Assembly (NCBI GenBank): GCA_020634935.1
Contig: JACKAT010000004.1
Coordinates: forward strand, 62,001 to 126,000
Source of the DNA: Anaerolineales bacterium
GTDB taxonomy: Bacteria > Chloroflexota > Anaerolineae > 4572-78 > J111
Direction of reading: 5' to 3'
Length of the DNA: 64,000 nt
The notes under the pieces were generated by a model. That model was given only the letters and a program-made list of their open reading frames with translations. It was not told where the DNA came from and made no database searches. Positions 8,776 to 19,497 of the stretch are shown here, one piece after another; position 1 is the first letter of the stretch, and each line of letters begins with the position of its first letter. Made by a program: the position numbers and the translations under genes.

Positions 8776-9709
8776 TTATTTCGTTTTAAGAAATTCAATC
8801 AACTGCAACAGGCTTTGTTCGCTTAATTGACCATCATAACTCTGGCATGACTGGGGCAAAACCGGCCACCACCTTGGCTTGCGGATCGAGAATCGACTCA
8901 CGAAGGTAAGATCCTCATATCAACTGTGCCGGTTGAACCATCGGCAAATTCAACCGCCGAGCGAAAATGCTGGTGCTAGCAATGGGCGGACCAGGCTCAC
9001 CTGGCTGCCACTGTGGCAGGTGATACAGCCATTTTCGGTAAACAACCGCTCGCCGGTTACAGCCAAGGGTCTACTCAGATGAACCACCACCCAGCCAATT
9101 TTGAATTCTGACTGTTCCATGACCACCACCGGAACCGGACCGATGGCCGAATGATCGGTGCCGCAATATTCAGCACAGAAGAGGTGGTACTCGCCTGTTT
9201 TCGTGGCTTGAAACCACAACGTGGTATAAACGACCGGGAACCACATCCTGCTTAACCCGAAAGGCGGAATATAGAAACTATGAATAACATCTTGCGACGT
9301 CATAATCAATTTGACCGACGTATCAACCGGGGACGCAATTGATTGATTTCCGCTTGCCTGAGGGTGCTGGACTTGCCACATCCATTGTTTACCGATAACA
9401 TATACTTCGATGGCATCAGCCGGCGGCGTCTTGATGTTCACAAAGACGGTCGCGGCCTGCAAATCCAAATTCACCCTCATCGCCATAATAAACGGAATAA
9501 TAGACCAGGTTATTCCAATTTAGTATGCTCAATTAGGGTGCGAGCGGTCAACATCGGCCCCTGTCGATAGCGCGCAGCGCAAAAGACAATCGCTGCCGCC
9601 ACAGCCACACGAGAAAATATGCTCAAGGCCACCAGGTAAAGCAAATGAGATCAACTTGCCAGGCCACCGTAGAGGCCTGTTCGGGAAGTCAAAGGAAAAT
9701 CCGATATAC
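8776..9709 (-). pseudogene. coxB: Cytochrome c oxidase subunit II with fused cytochrome c, frameshifted
   Basis: The longest clean stretch (9486-8950) shows the CuA domain: GKQWMWQVQHPQ, the loop VIHSFYIPPFG and the ligand loop CAEYCGTDHS. It is followed directly by a haem-binding CITCH motif, so subunit II carries a C-terminal cytochrome c domain (caa3-like). The C-terminus is SEQSLLQLIEFLKTK with stop 8778-8776. The N-terminal signal/TM region (9709-9490) is broken by indels, and the start is approximate, placed after AGGAGG near 9716-9722. The protein would pass electrons from cytochrome c or ACIII to subunit I at the outer membrane face. Confidence 0.83.
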
Positions 9710-9777
9710 TTTGAAATCCTCCTAGATACTACAGCTTAACTACTCATCCAGCTCAGACAGTTAAGCGCCTACACCAT

Positions 9778-10620
9778 CTAGGCAGAGTGGGGGTATTCGA
9801 TAATTTTATGGTCACGGTGATGGATTAAAAGGCTGGCTCCAATAACTACTACCGTCAATGACCCAAACCACCCGAACGATATTCATAATGGTCAGGGTAT
9901 ATTCACCAGCAAACTGGATTAGCAATGGTAACAGGTCAATAGGAGTTGATCGACGGGCGACCCGATCTGGTTACTGGCCGCTTTCCGACCAAGCCCAGCC
10001 GTAGATCCCTTTCAGGAAATTCGATACCATAAAGGTAGCGCGATACTTTTCCTTGCGGGGTCAGGATAACGATACCCGCTGGGATGCACATATTGGTCAA
10101 GATTCCCGTCGAAGGCGTACCGAAAGCCGATAGCATCGGCAACTTGCTTATAGAGGTCCTGCGGACCGACCAGAAAGTTCCAACGGCGGCGGAAGTAGAT
10201 CGCTCATATTCCACAATTGAGGCCTGCCGTTTGAGTTCGGCCACTTTAGGGTCTGTTCGGATCGATACTGATTACCACCAATCTGAACTCATCCCTACGG
10301 TAAAATCTATGTTTTCAAACTGGCAAACAACGCACAAGCGAGCAAAAGATGGGACACCTCATAGTACCCCAGCAAGAGAATAACCGGCTTTTGACCAAAA
10401 AAGGACCCAATCGTCACGTTGCGCCCTTCCGAGTTTGGTGAAGGGAAGATTCTAATGGAACTTGGGCATCTAAATTTTGGTCAAACCCAACCTTGACGAA
10501 CAGGTTTTGAGGCAAATCCTTTGCAGCACCTGCCGGACTGACTTCAACAGCCACCCAAGCCACGATCATCAAAGCGAGCACCGCGAGCAAGGATTTGGAA
10601 CATCTTTTGTGAAATATCAC
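9778..10620 (-). pseudogene. SCO1/SenC-type copper chaperone, frameshifted
   Basis: The N-terminal signal peptide is readable (start MIFHKRCSKSLLAVLALMIV). Then follow LDAQVPLESS and, after removing one extra G, the copper-binding YYECPIFC (CxxxC). Further on are HPAGIVILTPQGKVSRYLYGI (10110-10020) and a C-terminal helix SLTVVVIGASLLI near 9830. This long SCO form with a C-terminal helix is the kind linked to act/cox clusters, where it delivers copper to the CuA site of subunit II. Several frameshifts are present. It lies between the act genes and coxB. Confidence 0.8.
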
Positions 10621-10657
10621 ACAATATTATATACCAGTAACTACCATAACTACCAAA

Positions 10658-11005
10658 TTAGCGGCCTGGTTTCGGCTTGCCTCGGCCAGCAACCGATCGC
10701 CGCTCAATGGGAATTCTGACAATGCCCTCTTCTTTATCAACCCAGCCATACGTCTCAAGAATAGCCGCTTCCCGCATATGGCTATCGGCCAGGTCTTGTT
10801 CGGCGGTAAAGCTGTTATCAAGGGGATTAGGCGCAACTGCGTGACTGGGGCGTTAGCTGAAGTTGGTACAACGGCAGCGGCGTTGGGCGAGTTTCAACCT
10901 GGCGGGTCCCCATTGCACTGTAAATCTTAATCAAGAGCAGCATACCGCATACTTTATGACAATAATCAACAAAACTACGGACCCGATCATTATTGTAATT
11001 AACAT
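10658..11005 (-). pseudogene. Small act/SCO-associated membrane-anchored protein, frameshifted
   Basis: An N-terminal hydrophobic helix (MIGSVVLLIIVI) is followed by AEQDLADSHMREAAILETYGWVDKEEGIVRIPIERR. This YGWVD...GIVRIPIE signature recurs in short proteins encoded next to SCO and act genes in other phyla; that is from memory of the family, and its function is unknown to me. The gene ends at TAA 10660-10658. It is broken at least twice. Confidence 0.6.
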
Positions 11006-11019
11006 CGGAATGTTAAAAA

Positions 11020-12219
11020 TCAATACCGGATTTTCTGAACTTCGCTGCGATCAGCTATGGGCCGAGCTTCCTGGAAGCGAGGATCGTGGGCTCGCCACGA
11101 GCGGTTTTCGCTTTAACTGTCGAATAAACAATGAAACCCAAATCCCACTCATTCCAATCGGAAGAAGGATATCTAACCAGTGAAGGTGAACGTATCATAA
11201 AAGATGGGCATAATTTGCCAGAACAGACCGACCCACCGCATAACAACAGCAATACGGCTAGCGGAACTATAACTTTGGGGTATCCGTTCGAAAGTTCGCG
11301 ACATCAAGAGAACAAACAGAAAACCAAAGCCCAGAAATATCAACATCATCGACACATACCGCCAGCCGCCATCCGATTCGCACCCACATAAAAGGTAATG
11401 GTTTCAGGTATATTAGATTGGTAATAAATCAAGAATTGGAAAATGAAACATAAGCCCAAAATGAGACGAAGGCCAACATCCAGTTCTGACAAGTCATTAA
11501 AGGCGTCGATGTTGAGGGACCTTAGATAATGGTTCTCGATCCATCAAGGTGCGTCCGACAAATGATATAGTTTTTGACGGTGGCAATACCCCACCGACGG
11601 AATCATAAATAACCCTCGTAGATCGATGAGAACCAGTATGGCTGCAAGGACATTCATCCAGTCAAAGGTGGCAAAAGCGTCGCCGTCAACATATAAAGGA
11701 TGAGGCTGGCGGCGCTGAGGCTTTGAACCGACTAACCAGATTTGATTCAGCGACGCGTCTTGATCTTGTTTAGCCGACCATTGGTGAGCAGGTAGGCCAA
11801 ACTAATCCAAATGATAAAATAGGCAACCATCCGCGCGATGAAGAACGGGGCGTTCAAATAGAGGCTTTGTGTTCGAGCAAGTGCACTTCGGCGACGGCTG
11901 CGGATCGGCCTGACAGGTACAACGATGGTATCCCACTACAACCGATAGCCAAACCGCCAGTAACGGTATCGTCATAGCGCTGGCTTCAGCAGACGACGGA
12001 TAGAAAATCCCCAGCGCCCCCGCCAACTGATGGATCATTAACAAGCCCAGACAACCCAGGAATTGCAGGGTATACATATATCCCAACAGATAAGATTTAT
12101 AAAATTGGGTGGATCAATGAAGAATCCCAGGAATACGATAACAAGCGCCCGACCCCAACCAACAGGGCATTTCGTGCAATTTAGATTAAGCGCGGCGGCA
12201 ATATGTCTGTTTGATCCAT
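11020..12219 (-). pseudogene. actF: Alternative complex III subunit ActF, frameshifted
   Basis: ActF is a multi-helix membrane subunit of the quinol:cytochrome c oxidoreductase ACIII. Readable pieces are MDQTDILPPRL at the start (ATG 12219), YMYTLQFLGCLGLLMIHQLAGALGI (12080-11990), FYVGANRMAAGG-like text near 11380, and MSRTFERIPQSY...VVMRWVGLFWQIMP (11330-11190). The end is LDILLPIGMSGIWVSLFI...RRKPL. The start lies three bases past the actE stop. Frameshifts occur throughout. Confidence 0.8.
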
Positions 12220-12221
12220 TA

Positions 12222-12833
12222 CTACCCACCAATGATTCCATCTGTTGACGATCCTCATCCGGTAATACGTCCAGAGGAGCGTTTTGACTAAACTGTAAGG
12301 CGCGAATGTAGCCACAATCGCCCAGCGATCTTCCGGTGTACCCGCGAGGTACATAGCTGTACATCACCCAAACCCATTGAATATGACATCGAAGAAATAA
12401 CCATCGGGTTGGCTGCGGACCTGATCCGTGTGAAACGAATTGGGCTGTTTAAATCCGCGTTGAACCACCATCCCTTGACCATTACTCACCCGGCCGTGAC
12501 ACGGTGAGCAGTAAATGTTGAACCGCTGTTGCCCCCTGTAAAAGCATACCTCACGGTTGACTCAATGGGGATGGATGTCAATAAGCTCTCACCATTTTCC
12601 CGGCCGGTAAAGGGTTCATCTGGAATATATCGTACCCACTCCTGGGAACCGTATTCTCCGGAGGGATTTGGGAGGTCTGGCCATTGTCAAACAGAGTACT
12701 CTGCTGCCAGTGGTTTGAGTTTGGCTTGATCCCCAGATAGACGTCCGGGTACAAGATCGCAGCCCGAGGTTAGGAGGGCCAAAAGATCAGCAACGTTATC
12801 CCAAAACAAGCTTTTTATTTACAGTTTTGACAT
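12222..12833 (-). pseudogene. actE: Alternative complex III subunit ActE, monohaem lipoprotein cytochrome c, frameshifted
   Basis: From about ATG 12833 a lipoprotein-like leader ends in LLTSGCDL. Then come PPENTVPRSG and the haem motif with context RFNIYCSPCHGRVSNGQG (about 12505-12460), GYFFDVIFNG, a MYSYVPRV piece and DRWAIVA, and the end LPDEDRQQMESLVG with stop 12224-12222. ActE carries one c-type haem and passes electrons out of ACIII. Several indels are present, including one in the second codon block. A 190-bp gap with a palindrome precedes it. Confidence 0.8.
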
Positions 12834-12879
12834 TAACCGTCTACCTTAAGTTAATTTGTTGTATCTATTCAGCAGACCA

Positions 12880-12962
12880 GGTGACTGGCACTTAATCGCA
12901 GTAATCGCACCGATGTATTCCATTCAGCGTTCTCTGCTTTAAGTCCAAGGGCCAGTCACCTA
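12880..12962. repeat. GGTGAC-type palindrome between actE and actD
   Basis: Arms AGGTGACTGGCACTT and the partner ending in GGGCCAGTCACCT bracket about 50 nt. The same GTGAC...GTCAC core recurs at 1450-1524, 26605-26643, 37211-37223 and 63372-63422. It may act as an intra-operon terminator or mRNA stabiliser on the minus strand. Confidence 0.6.
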
Positions 12963-13023
12963 AATAGTTACGACTTATTCGCACAAAACCATCGACGACA
13001 GGCGACCATGCTCATTCACCGCG

Positions 13024-13578
13024 CTAGTCATAGACGTTCTCATCATCCTGCTCAACTTCAAACTTATCCGGTTCAAGCCCTCCAGAAAATCACGGGTCTT
13101 AACTATATCAAATTTGGGATCTGATTCCATAATGCACAGAAAGAACTTATCGTTTGAGGCCATTTCAAACTGGGGACGTTAAAACCGGATGATAGGGCTG
13201 CGGTAATTTATTCAAAAGTATCATCCCCATAAAGCCAAGGACTCGGCGCTAAGAATAGTCATCTCAAAGGTGACTACCATAAAAGCCGGCCAGGTATTTA
13301 ACGGACGCCCGGCAATGTTGAACGGATAAGCGATCACCGACACCCAATATTGAGTAAAAAATCCGCCAATACTGCCCATAATCGCCGCCGCCCCAACAAC
13401 AAACGGCACCCAATTCCACTTGAACCCCAACGCCGCTGGCAACCTGTGGACCGAGTGTATAGGCATCCATTTTCGGTAGCCGGCCTCATAAGCTCGGCGA
13501 GCCTTTTGAACCAGTTCGTCCGGTCGCTAAATTCCGCTATTAGCCCAAAAATCAGCGGGCCTTCACTTTTTGCTGCAC
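13024..13578 (-). pseudogene. actD: Alternative complex III subunit ActD, frameshifted
   Basis: The DUF3341-type two-helix subunit is clear: EGPLIFGLIAEF at the start, then FKWNWVPFVVGAAAIMGS, QYWVSVIAYPFNIAGRPLNTWPAF and VVTFEMTILSA. It continues SNDKFFLCIESDDPKF and ends EPDKFEVEQDDENVYD at TAG 13026-13024. The first codon appears to be GTG 13578 after GGGAGGAG. The frame breaks within the first ten codons and again near 13220 and 13080. Confidence 0.82.
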
Positions 13579-13582
13579 TCTA

Positions 13583-14970
13583 TTAAAACTCTCCTCCCGC
13601 GCTAGTGGTCTCTGCTTCATTATGGAGCAATTTCTGCATTTCAAAGACGGATCATCAGGGGTTCGGACAAAACAGGAACAACAGGACGATGAACAACCCT
13701 AGCGAGCCAATCAGCAGTGACTCAGTCCCACGGGTGGAAATAAACAACGCCCACGAGGACGGCAAGTAATCGGCGGTCAAACTGATGATCACAATCATAA
13801 AACCGCTCCAACCACATCCCGGTATTGATAATCAATGACAAAATGAACATCAACGTCATGTTGGTGCGACCGATTCAAACCAGAGTAATTGAGGCCACCA
13901 GGTTACAAAAGACCAGCAGGTAAACATAGGGAGGCGTAAGGCCCGGTGAATCTACGTTGATGAACAAAAAGATTTCATACTGGCTGCCGCTATACCAACC
14001 GGTAAAAGCCGGTTACATAACCATAGAAGACGACCAACCCGGTGGTGAGCAAAAATCTTGCCCATCACGTCAAAGTGGCGCAAAGTGATCATATCCTCAA
14101 TGTGGTAAAGCTTACGGATAGGAACGAGCAGGGTCAACCATAGCGAAGCCGGAGAAAATCGCGCCGGCCACAAAATAGGGCGGAAAGACCGCCGTCGTCC
14201 AACCCGGCACCTGCGAAATAGCGAAGTCGAAGCTAACCACCGTATGGACGGAGACCACCAGTGGTGTGGCGATGGCTGCCAGCAGCAGGTACAGGGCCTG
14301 GTGGTGATGCTAATGGCGGCTGACCTCGCCAACCCAAAAGCTAATATGCCATAGACCATCTTTAGCAAAGGTACCCTTGGTGCATCACGACATGCGGGCC
14401 AAATCTGAATAAGGCCGGTACCAAAAAGACGGCCGAGATCGTACCATAAGTTGAAACCGCGAAAACGTCCCAGGCCAGCGCACTCCGAAACTGAGGCCAC
14501 AGCCCAAAGGTGTTACGGACAAGGCAGCAGCCAAAAGAATAGCCAGGCCGCCCTTATGCAGAATGGATATAACCCGGCGCAAACCACAGCAAACAGCGCC
14601 ATATGGCTTCGGCAAAGCGGCTGATCGACGTGCGCCAATCTTGACGGAACAGAAACAAAATGGCTGAAATCAGCGTCCTGGCGTGTCCAATTCCAATCCA
14701 CCAGACGAAGGTTACAATGGCAAACCCCAACCGACCGGAATGTTAATCCCAGACGCCGACCCCATAGGTAAAACAGATAGCCGATCGGAACTAGATACAT
14801 CATCAGCAAAATGGAGCTGCTGCCAAAAGCGACAAACCGAGTTGTAGAGGAGTTCTGATATCCAGAACTATATTGCTGATCTTTTTCGCTGACTGACCGG
14901 TACGTATGGACCCGGTTCTACTACAGGCAGGTCAATACCGATGGGTTTTCAGTTTGTCCCTAGCTGGCAT
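13583..14970 (-). pseudogene. actC: Alternative complex III subunit ActC (NrfD-like), frameshifted
   Basis: ActC is the NrfD/PsrC-like quinone-binding membrane subunit. ATG 14970 has a GGGAG site. DLPVVEPGPYVPVS follows in a shifted frame. Later pieces are YLVPIGYLFYLWG, RQDWRTSI-type text, ALFAVVCAGLYP (14620-14580), MVYGILAFG (14360) and HIEDMITLRHFDVMGKI (14110-14060). The C-terminus ends at TAA 13585-13583, five bases before actD. At least eight frameshifts occur. The order after actB is the canonical one. Confidence 0.8.
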
Positions 14971-15004
14971 AGATTTACTCCCTTGACAGGACCAGAGGTG
15001 AATT

Positions 15005-18000
15005 TTAATCAACATGCTTTGACCATCCGTGACCATTTTCTTCGTGCGCATTCGGATCTTCCAACTCGGGATTGGGACTGGTAAACTTCGCCAGATAGGT
15101 AGTTCGGGGACGCGTACCAATTCGTTAAGACCCTATAATTTTGCGGTTGCGCTTTCAGCTTCGCCACTTCGCTGTTGGGGTCGTTGGTATCGCCAAAGTA
15201 GATTGCTTTAGGGGCAAGCGCCCTGGCAGGCTGCCATAACCTCACCATCTTGAATGCGTCGATCTTCAATTTTGCTCGAATCCGACTTCTCACTGATGCG
15301 CTGGAACACAGGGTAGGTACACCCTCCATCACACCGCGCAGCCGCACTCGTTACATCCGGGTTACGCTGGCCTTTCAGGCTCTCCGTGGTCATATCATTA
15401 AAATCAAGGAAGTTGAACCGGCGCACTTTGTAGGGACAGTTATTTGAACAGTAGCGGGTGCCAACGCAACGGTTATAGACCATCACGTTCAGCCCTTCTG
15501 CATCATGCACGGTGGCGCCCACCGGGCAAACCAACTCACATGGGGCTTGTTCGCAGTGCTGGCATAGCATCGGCTGGTTGAGCGGCTGCGGGTTATCCAA
15601 CTCCCCTTCAAAATAACTATCGATCCGCATCCATTGCATTTCCCGGCCCACCAACACCTGCTCTTTGCCAACCACCGGAATATTATTCTCCGCTTGGCAA
15701 GCAACCACGCAGGCGTTACAACCGTTGCAGGCGTTCAGGTCAACCACCATCCCCCAGGCGTAGGAGTTATATTCCCAACCCGGCATCAGCGATAAATTGC
15801 TGTCAAAGGGGCCGTGCTCGCCCATATGCTGAACGAACTCCGGATCTTCGCGGAAGTGGTCGATGGTGCCGGTTCGCACCAGTTCGCGGCCTTCCATATT
15901 ATAGTGGGTCTGCGTTGAAGCCAGTTTGTATCCCCGGCCAACTTGAGTTAACTGCACGCCGGAGTCAGACCAAGGCGCATCGGAGTTTTGCAGACTGTAG
16001 GCGCTAAACCCGATGTCGCTACCCACGCGACCGGCCAGGGTACGCCCATAGCCCAGCGTAGTCACCACGGTACCATCTGCTTGACCCGGAAATACCCAAA
16101 TCGGCGCTTGCACCGACCGGCCTCGATAACGAAGCTCGACCAGATCGCCGTTGGTCAGATCAAGTTGCTCGGCTGTGGCCGGACTGATCGCGGCCACATT
16201 TTCCCAGGTTAATTTGGAAATGGGCCTGGGCAGTTCTTGCAGCCAGCCGTTGTTGGCAAATCGTCCATCCCAAACGCCCGGATCGGGCCTAAAGTTGATT
16301 TCCAGGCCGGTACTTTCAGTGGGAGTCACCGCCTTGATCTCGGCCGTCGAGACGCTGACCGTCTTGACAGGGGGAGCCGTATCGGCCAGGAAGCCATCAT
16401 GCAGTGACTTCTGCCATAACTTGTCAAAATCCGAATTGTCAAGTTCATTCGACCAATAGTCATGCACCAGGTCGTAATCGCTCGACTCAGATTGGCCGAT
16501 CATCGCCGCGACAAACTGGTGCGCCGTTTTGCTGCTATACAGCGGATCAACCAAGGGTTGGGTCAGGCTTACGGTTCCGTCGTAAGCGCGGGCATCAAAC
16601 CAGCTTTCCAAATAGTGAGACAATGGAATATTCCACTCACACAGGGCGCCGGTTTCATCGACGTACAGCCCAATTTTGGCTCGGAACGGGACGCGGCGAA
16701 TGGCCTCGGCAAAGCGGGTATCGGCCGGCGCGTTATAAACCGGGTTAGCATCGATCACCAACAGAACCTCAACCCGGTCATTGATCATTTCATCGGCCAG
16801 CAACCGCAGGTCTTGCATTTGGTTGGTTGAAGCGCCTTCCAATGGGTCGGTGTAAATCACCGTCTGGCCAACATTCCCCAGAACCTCATTCATCGCGTGA
16901 GCCAGGGCATGCACGACCGGGGCTTGATGCTCGCCGACGATAACGATACTTTTGCCGGCGTTAGCTTGCAAATCCCGGGCGACAGCGCCAAGCCAATTCT
17001 CCGGCACGGCAGCCAGACTTTCGGCCGGCGGCGCTTCCACATCGACCCCTAATTCAGCCGCCAACGCCCGAGCGAAGGCTTCGATTTGGGCCGACGACAG
17101 CGGCAGGCGGTGATCGGCTAAGGTGCTGGTGGCGCTGGGCTGAGTTTCCATAACATACAGCCGGTTCATAGCCGTGCTGTCCTCGCGCACCCGTCGTTTA
17201 TCGGAAAAATCACGGGCGTACCGCACGTTACCCGGCCCAAACTGGGTAAAGTTGGCATCGAGCGAAACGATGACTTCAGCCTGGTCAACCTGATAAACGG
17301 TGTTAACGTCTTCCCCAAAGGCCATCATGGCCCCTTCTTTGGAGTTATCGCGGTTGATCGGATCATACTGAACCCAGCGGGCCTGAGGGAAATCTTTCAG
17401 AACATCTTGAAACAGGCTAATCAAGGACGGTGAAGTGACCGTCTCGCTTATAATCCGCAACCCGGCTCCGCCGCTAGCCCGCTGACTATCGAGTTGCCCG
17501 CGCAGGGTTTCAACAAATGCGCTCCAGGTGGTCAACAAGCCTCCCTGAGAAATAATTTGAGAGCGATCCGGATCATACAAATTCAGGACTGACGCCTGCG
17601 ACAAAGCATCGGTAGACCCCAAGCTGGCGGGATGGTCAGGGTTGCCTTCAACCTTAGTGGGCCGGCCCATGTGACTTTCGCCTAGCAGCGCCATCGCTAC
17701 GCCGCCCAAAGGCATGGCCGTGGCATAGAACAGCGGCTTACCCGGCACAAGCTCTTCGGGAGCGCGGACGTAAGGCACAATCTTCTGCGGGGGGTTCGCG
17801 GAGCAGGCCGTCAGGCCACCGAACGCCAATGAGGCCGCCATCAGTTTCAGAAAGTTACGACGGGTGACCGGGTTCAACCACTGATCGGCGCCTTGAGGAA
17901 ATTCATGTTTCAAGAAATCCTGAAACTCTTCGGTTTCAGCAATCTCCTCTAGACTGCGCCAATATTTTTTACCGTGGGTTCCTTCTAAACGTTTACGGAT

Positions 18001-18027
18001 TGATGGAATGTCAAAGTTTTTTCTCAT
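15005..18027 (-). CDS. actB: Alternative complex III subunit ActB (molybdopterin-like/iron-sulfur), 3' end frameshifted
   Basis: ActB is the large peripheral subunit of ACIII. A twin-arginine-like signal (TRRNFLKLMAASLAFGG, about residues 54-70) precedes a molybdopterin-oxidoreductase-like domain without cofactor. A ferredoxin-type domain follows, with cysteine groups CNGCNACVVAC, CQHCEQAPCELVCP and CVGTRYCSNNCP that would hold the FeS clusters. The open frame runs cleanly from ATG 18027 (TAGGAGA site) to 15208. The last cysteine group and the expected RGVMEKCTY context near 15340 are garbled by indels. The true C-terminus (PNPELEDPNAHEENGHGW) is in another frame and stops at TAA 15007-15005. 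This is the point where clean sequence turns into the frameshifted block. Confidence 0.9.
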
Positions 18028-18033
18028 TCTCTC

Positions 18034-18702
18034 CTACCGGTGGCAAATTGAGCAGTTATCTAAACGACCAACTTCAATGCCATATTGAGCCACCAACTTG
18101 TGGCCTTCAATCAGTTGGTCATAATCGGCGGGTAAGGTTTCAGCATACCCCATAGTAAATACTTCTTCAGCAGGTCTAATATACTTAGCCGGATTACGAT
18201 GGCACTCCAAACACCATTCCATTTGCAGGGTGTTTACCTTCATGGGGAGAGGCATATTATCAACGCGCCCGTGGCAGGTTTCACAGCCAATGCCCTTATT
18301 GACGTGGATGGAGTGGTTAAAGTAAACAAAATCCGCTAAATCGTGGATTCTTTCCCATTCAAGCGACTTATTATCGCGCCAACTAACCCGTACCGGCTCA
18401 AGCATAGGGGCGTCAGTCCAGATCTGCGAGTGGCAGGTCATACAAGTTTCGGTGGGCGGAATATTAGCCGAGGCGGCTTCTTCCACAGACGTGTGGCAGT
18501 AACGACAATCTAGCCCCACCTGTCGGACGTGGTGGAGATGGCTAAAGGGAATGGGCTGGGCTTCAGAAATGTTGACGCCGGTCATCCAACTTGATCTAAC
18601 GAAGAAGTACAAGAAGACACTCAAAACACCTACCAGGACAATTAGCGCTCCAATTGATGCTCTGGCAATAACATTTGCACTTGGATGAAAGATTTGATTC
18701 AT
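18034..18702 (-). CDS. actA: Alternative complex III subunit ActA, pentahaem cytochrome c
   Basis: The product has 222 residues, intact. One N-terminal signal-anchor helix (about 16-36) is followed by five CxxCH haem sites: C66-H70, C87-H91, C140-H144, C164-H168 and C217-H221. A pentahaem membrane-anchored cytochrome directly upstream of actB is the diagnostic ActA arrangement. It takes electrons derived from quinol and passes them within ACIII on the outer side of the membrane. It is the first gene of the operon, with an AGGTG site five bases before ATG, and ends six bases before actB. Promoters should lie in the roughly 650-bp gap to its right. Confidence 0.95.
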   Translation of the reverse strand: MNQIFHPSANVIARASIGALIVLVGVLSVFLYFFVRSSWMTGVNISEAQPIPFSHLHHVRQVGLDCRYCHTSVEEAASANIPPTETCMTCHSQIWTDAPMLEPVRVSWRDNKSLEWERIHDLADFVYFNHSIHVNKGIGCETCHGRVDNMPLPMKVNTLQMEWCLECHRNPAKYIRPAEEVFTMGYAETLPADYDQLIEGHKLVAQYGIEVGRLDNCSICHR

Positions 18703-19240
18703 CTACGCACCTAACTTTAAATAATTTATTTGCCGACAAACAGGCCATAGCTAAAGATTTAAGGCCAGTTGAGAGGATTCAAGGCACAATCATAGAAAAT
18801 TTCTACGTTCCAACGAGAAACAAAATTTATCCTCAGCAAAGAGGAGTTATGGACTTACATGTTTCAAGTTGGGATCAAGCCTTAAGAGTCGCCTTAGGTG
18901 GCTTACTCTGTCTAGAATTTACTACCGGGGTTATAGTAAAATTCTAACTGCTAATCTGCCGGGTGTAGGTCAATTCAATTTCGGTCAACCCCTGCATATT
19001 AGCCGGTAATCTATAAGGTTCCAGAATGTTATGGGATGTATAATACTTTCATGATTAGGTATGGGTGACAGAACCTCTCTCAGATTGTGAACAAAAGTAC
19101 AATACATCAGTTCAAATTATTTAGCAAATCTTTAAGTTAATCTTAGTTACTGAACTTAAGAACCTGATATTAATTTGTAACTTTGCCTTCGGCGTCTAAA
19201 TCTTATGCATTACCCTTAACTTTGTCAATTATTTAACCCC
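18703..19240. other. Upstream region of the act operon, no gene recognised
   Basis: About 540 AT-rich bases lie before the act operon. A plus-strand frame to 18947 overlaps the actA start and shows no family features. A 32-codon subframe from ATG 18849 with a GAGGAG site could be a small peptide, but nothing supports it. The minus-strand promoter for actABCDEF-SCO-cox most likely lies here. Confidence 0.4.
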
Positions 19241-19244
19241 TTCA

Positions 19245-19345
19245 TGCACGTTGGCGATAGAGAGGAGAGCGGCGGCTCCTTTGGGGTGACGCCGGCGATG
19301 AAAATCGCGACTATTTTCACAGAGGCTATAAAGCGAGGTATATAG
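19245..19345 (+). ncRNA. Possible structured RNA upstream of a terminator
   Basis: This GC-rich island in AT-rich surroundings contains a perfect GNRA hairpin (GCGAT GAAA ATCGC, 19295-19308). A GGAG...CTCC fold and a GGCG...CGCC pair lie around 19262-19293. A strong terminator follows sixteen bases later. No plus-strand gene follows, so it would be a stand-alone small RNA. I cannot match it to a known riboswitch or sRNA family, and either strand is possible. Confidence 0.3.
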
Positions 19346-19360
19346 GGCTAAGTTAACCCC

Positions 19361-19395
19361 AATAAAAAAGACCCCATAATGGGGTCTTTTTTATT
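19361..19395. terminator. Perfect bidirectional terminator
   Basis: Sixteen-base perfect arms (AATAAAAAAGACCCCA, 19361-19376, with its complement at 19380-19395) are separated by a three-base loop. T-runs occur on both strands. On the minus strand it ends the GlsB-like gene; on the plus strand it ends any transcript across 19245-19345. Confidence 0.9.
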
Positions 19396-19497
19396 ATTAG
19401 ATTAGCGATTTCAAAACCTTATTTTTGTTCAATAAAAAGGGCTAAACCTTAAGCCGGCTGTAACCCTTTCAGCCAAGTGGGCGTTGGTCAGCAACGG

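Noticed and set aside
6114..15370. Programmed ribosomal frameshifting as the reason for broken act/cox frames
   Set aside because: Breaks are too many, occur in both directions and lack recurrent slippery sites or conserved positions.
18675..18947. 90-codon plus-strand frame upstream of actA
   Set aside because: It overlaps the actA start on the opposite strand, lacks recognisable features and has low-complexity AT-rich codon use.
19245..19345. Glycine, fluoride or cyclic-di-GMP riboswitch
   Set aside because: Consensus core sequences of these families are not present and no gene follows on the plus strand; only a generic structured element is supported.
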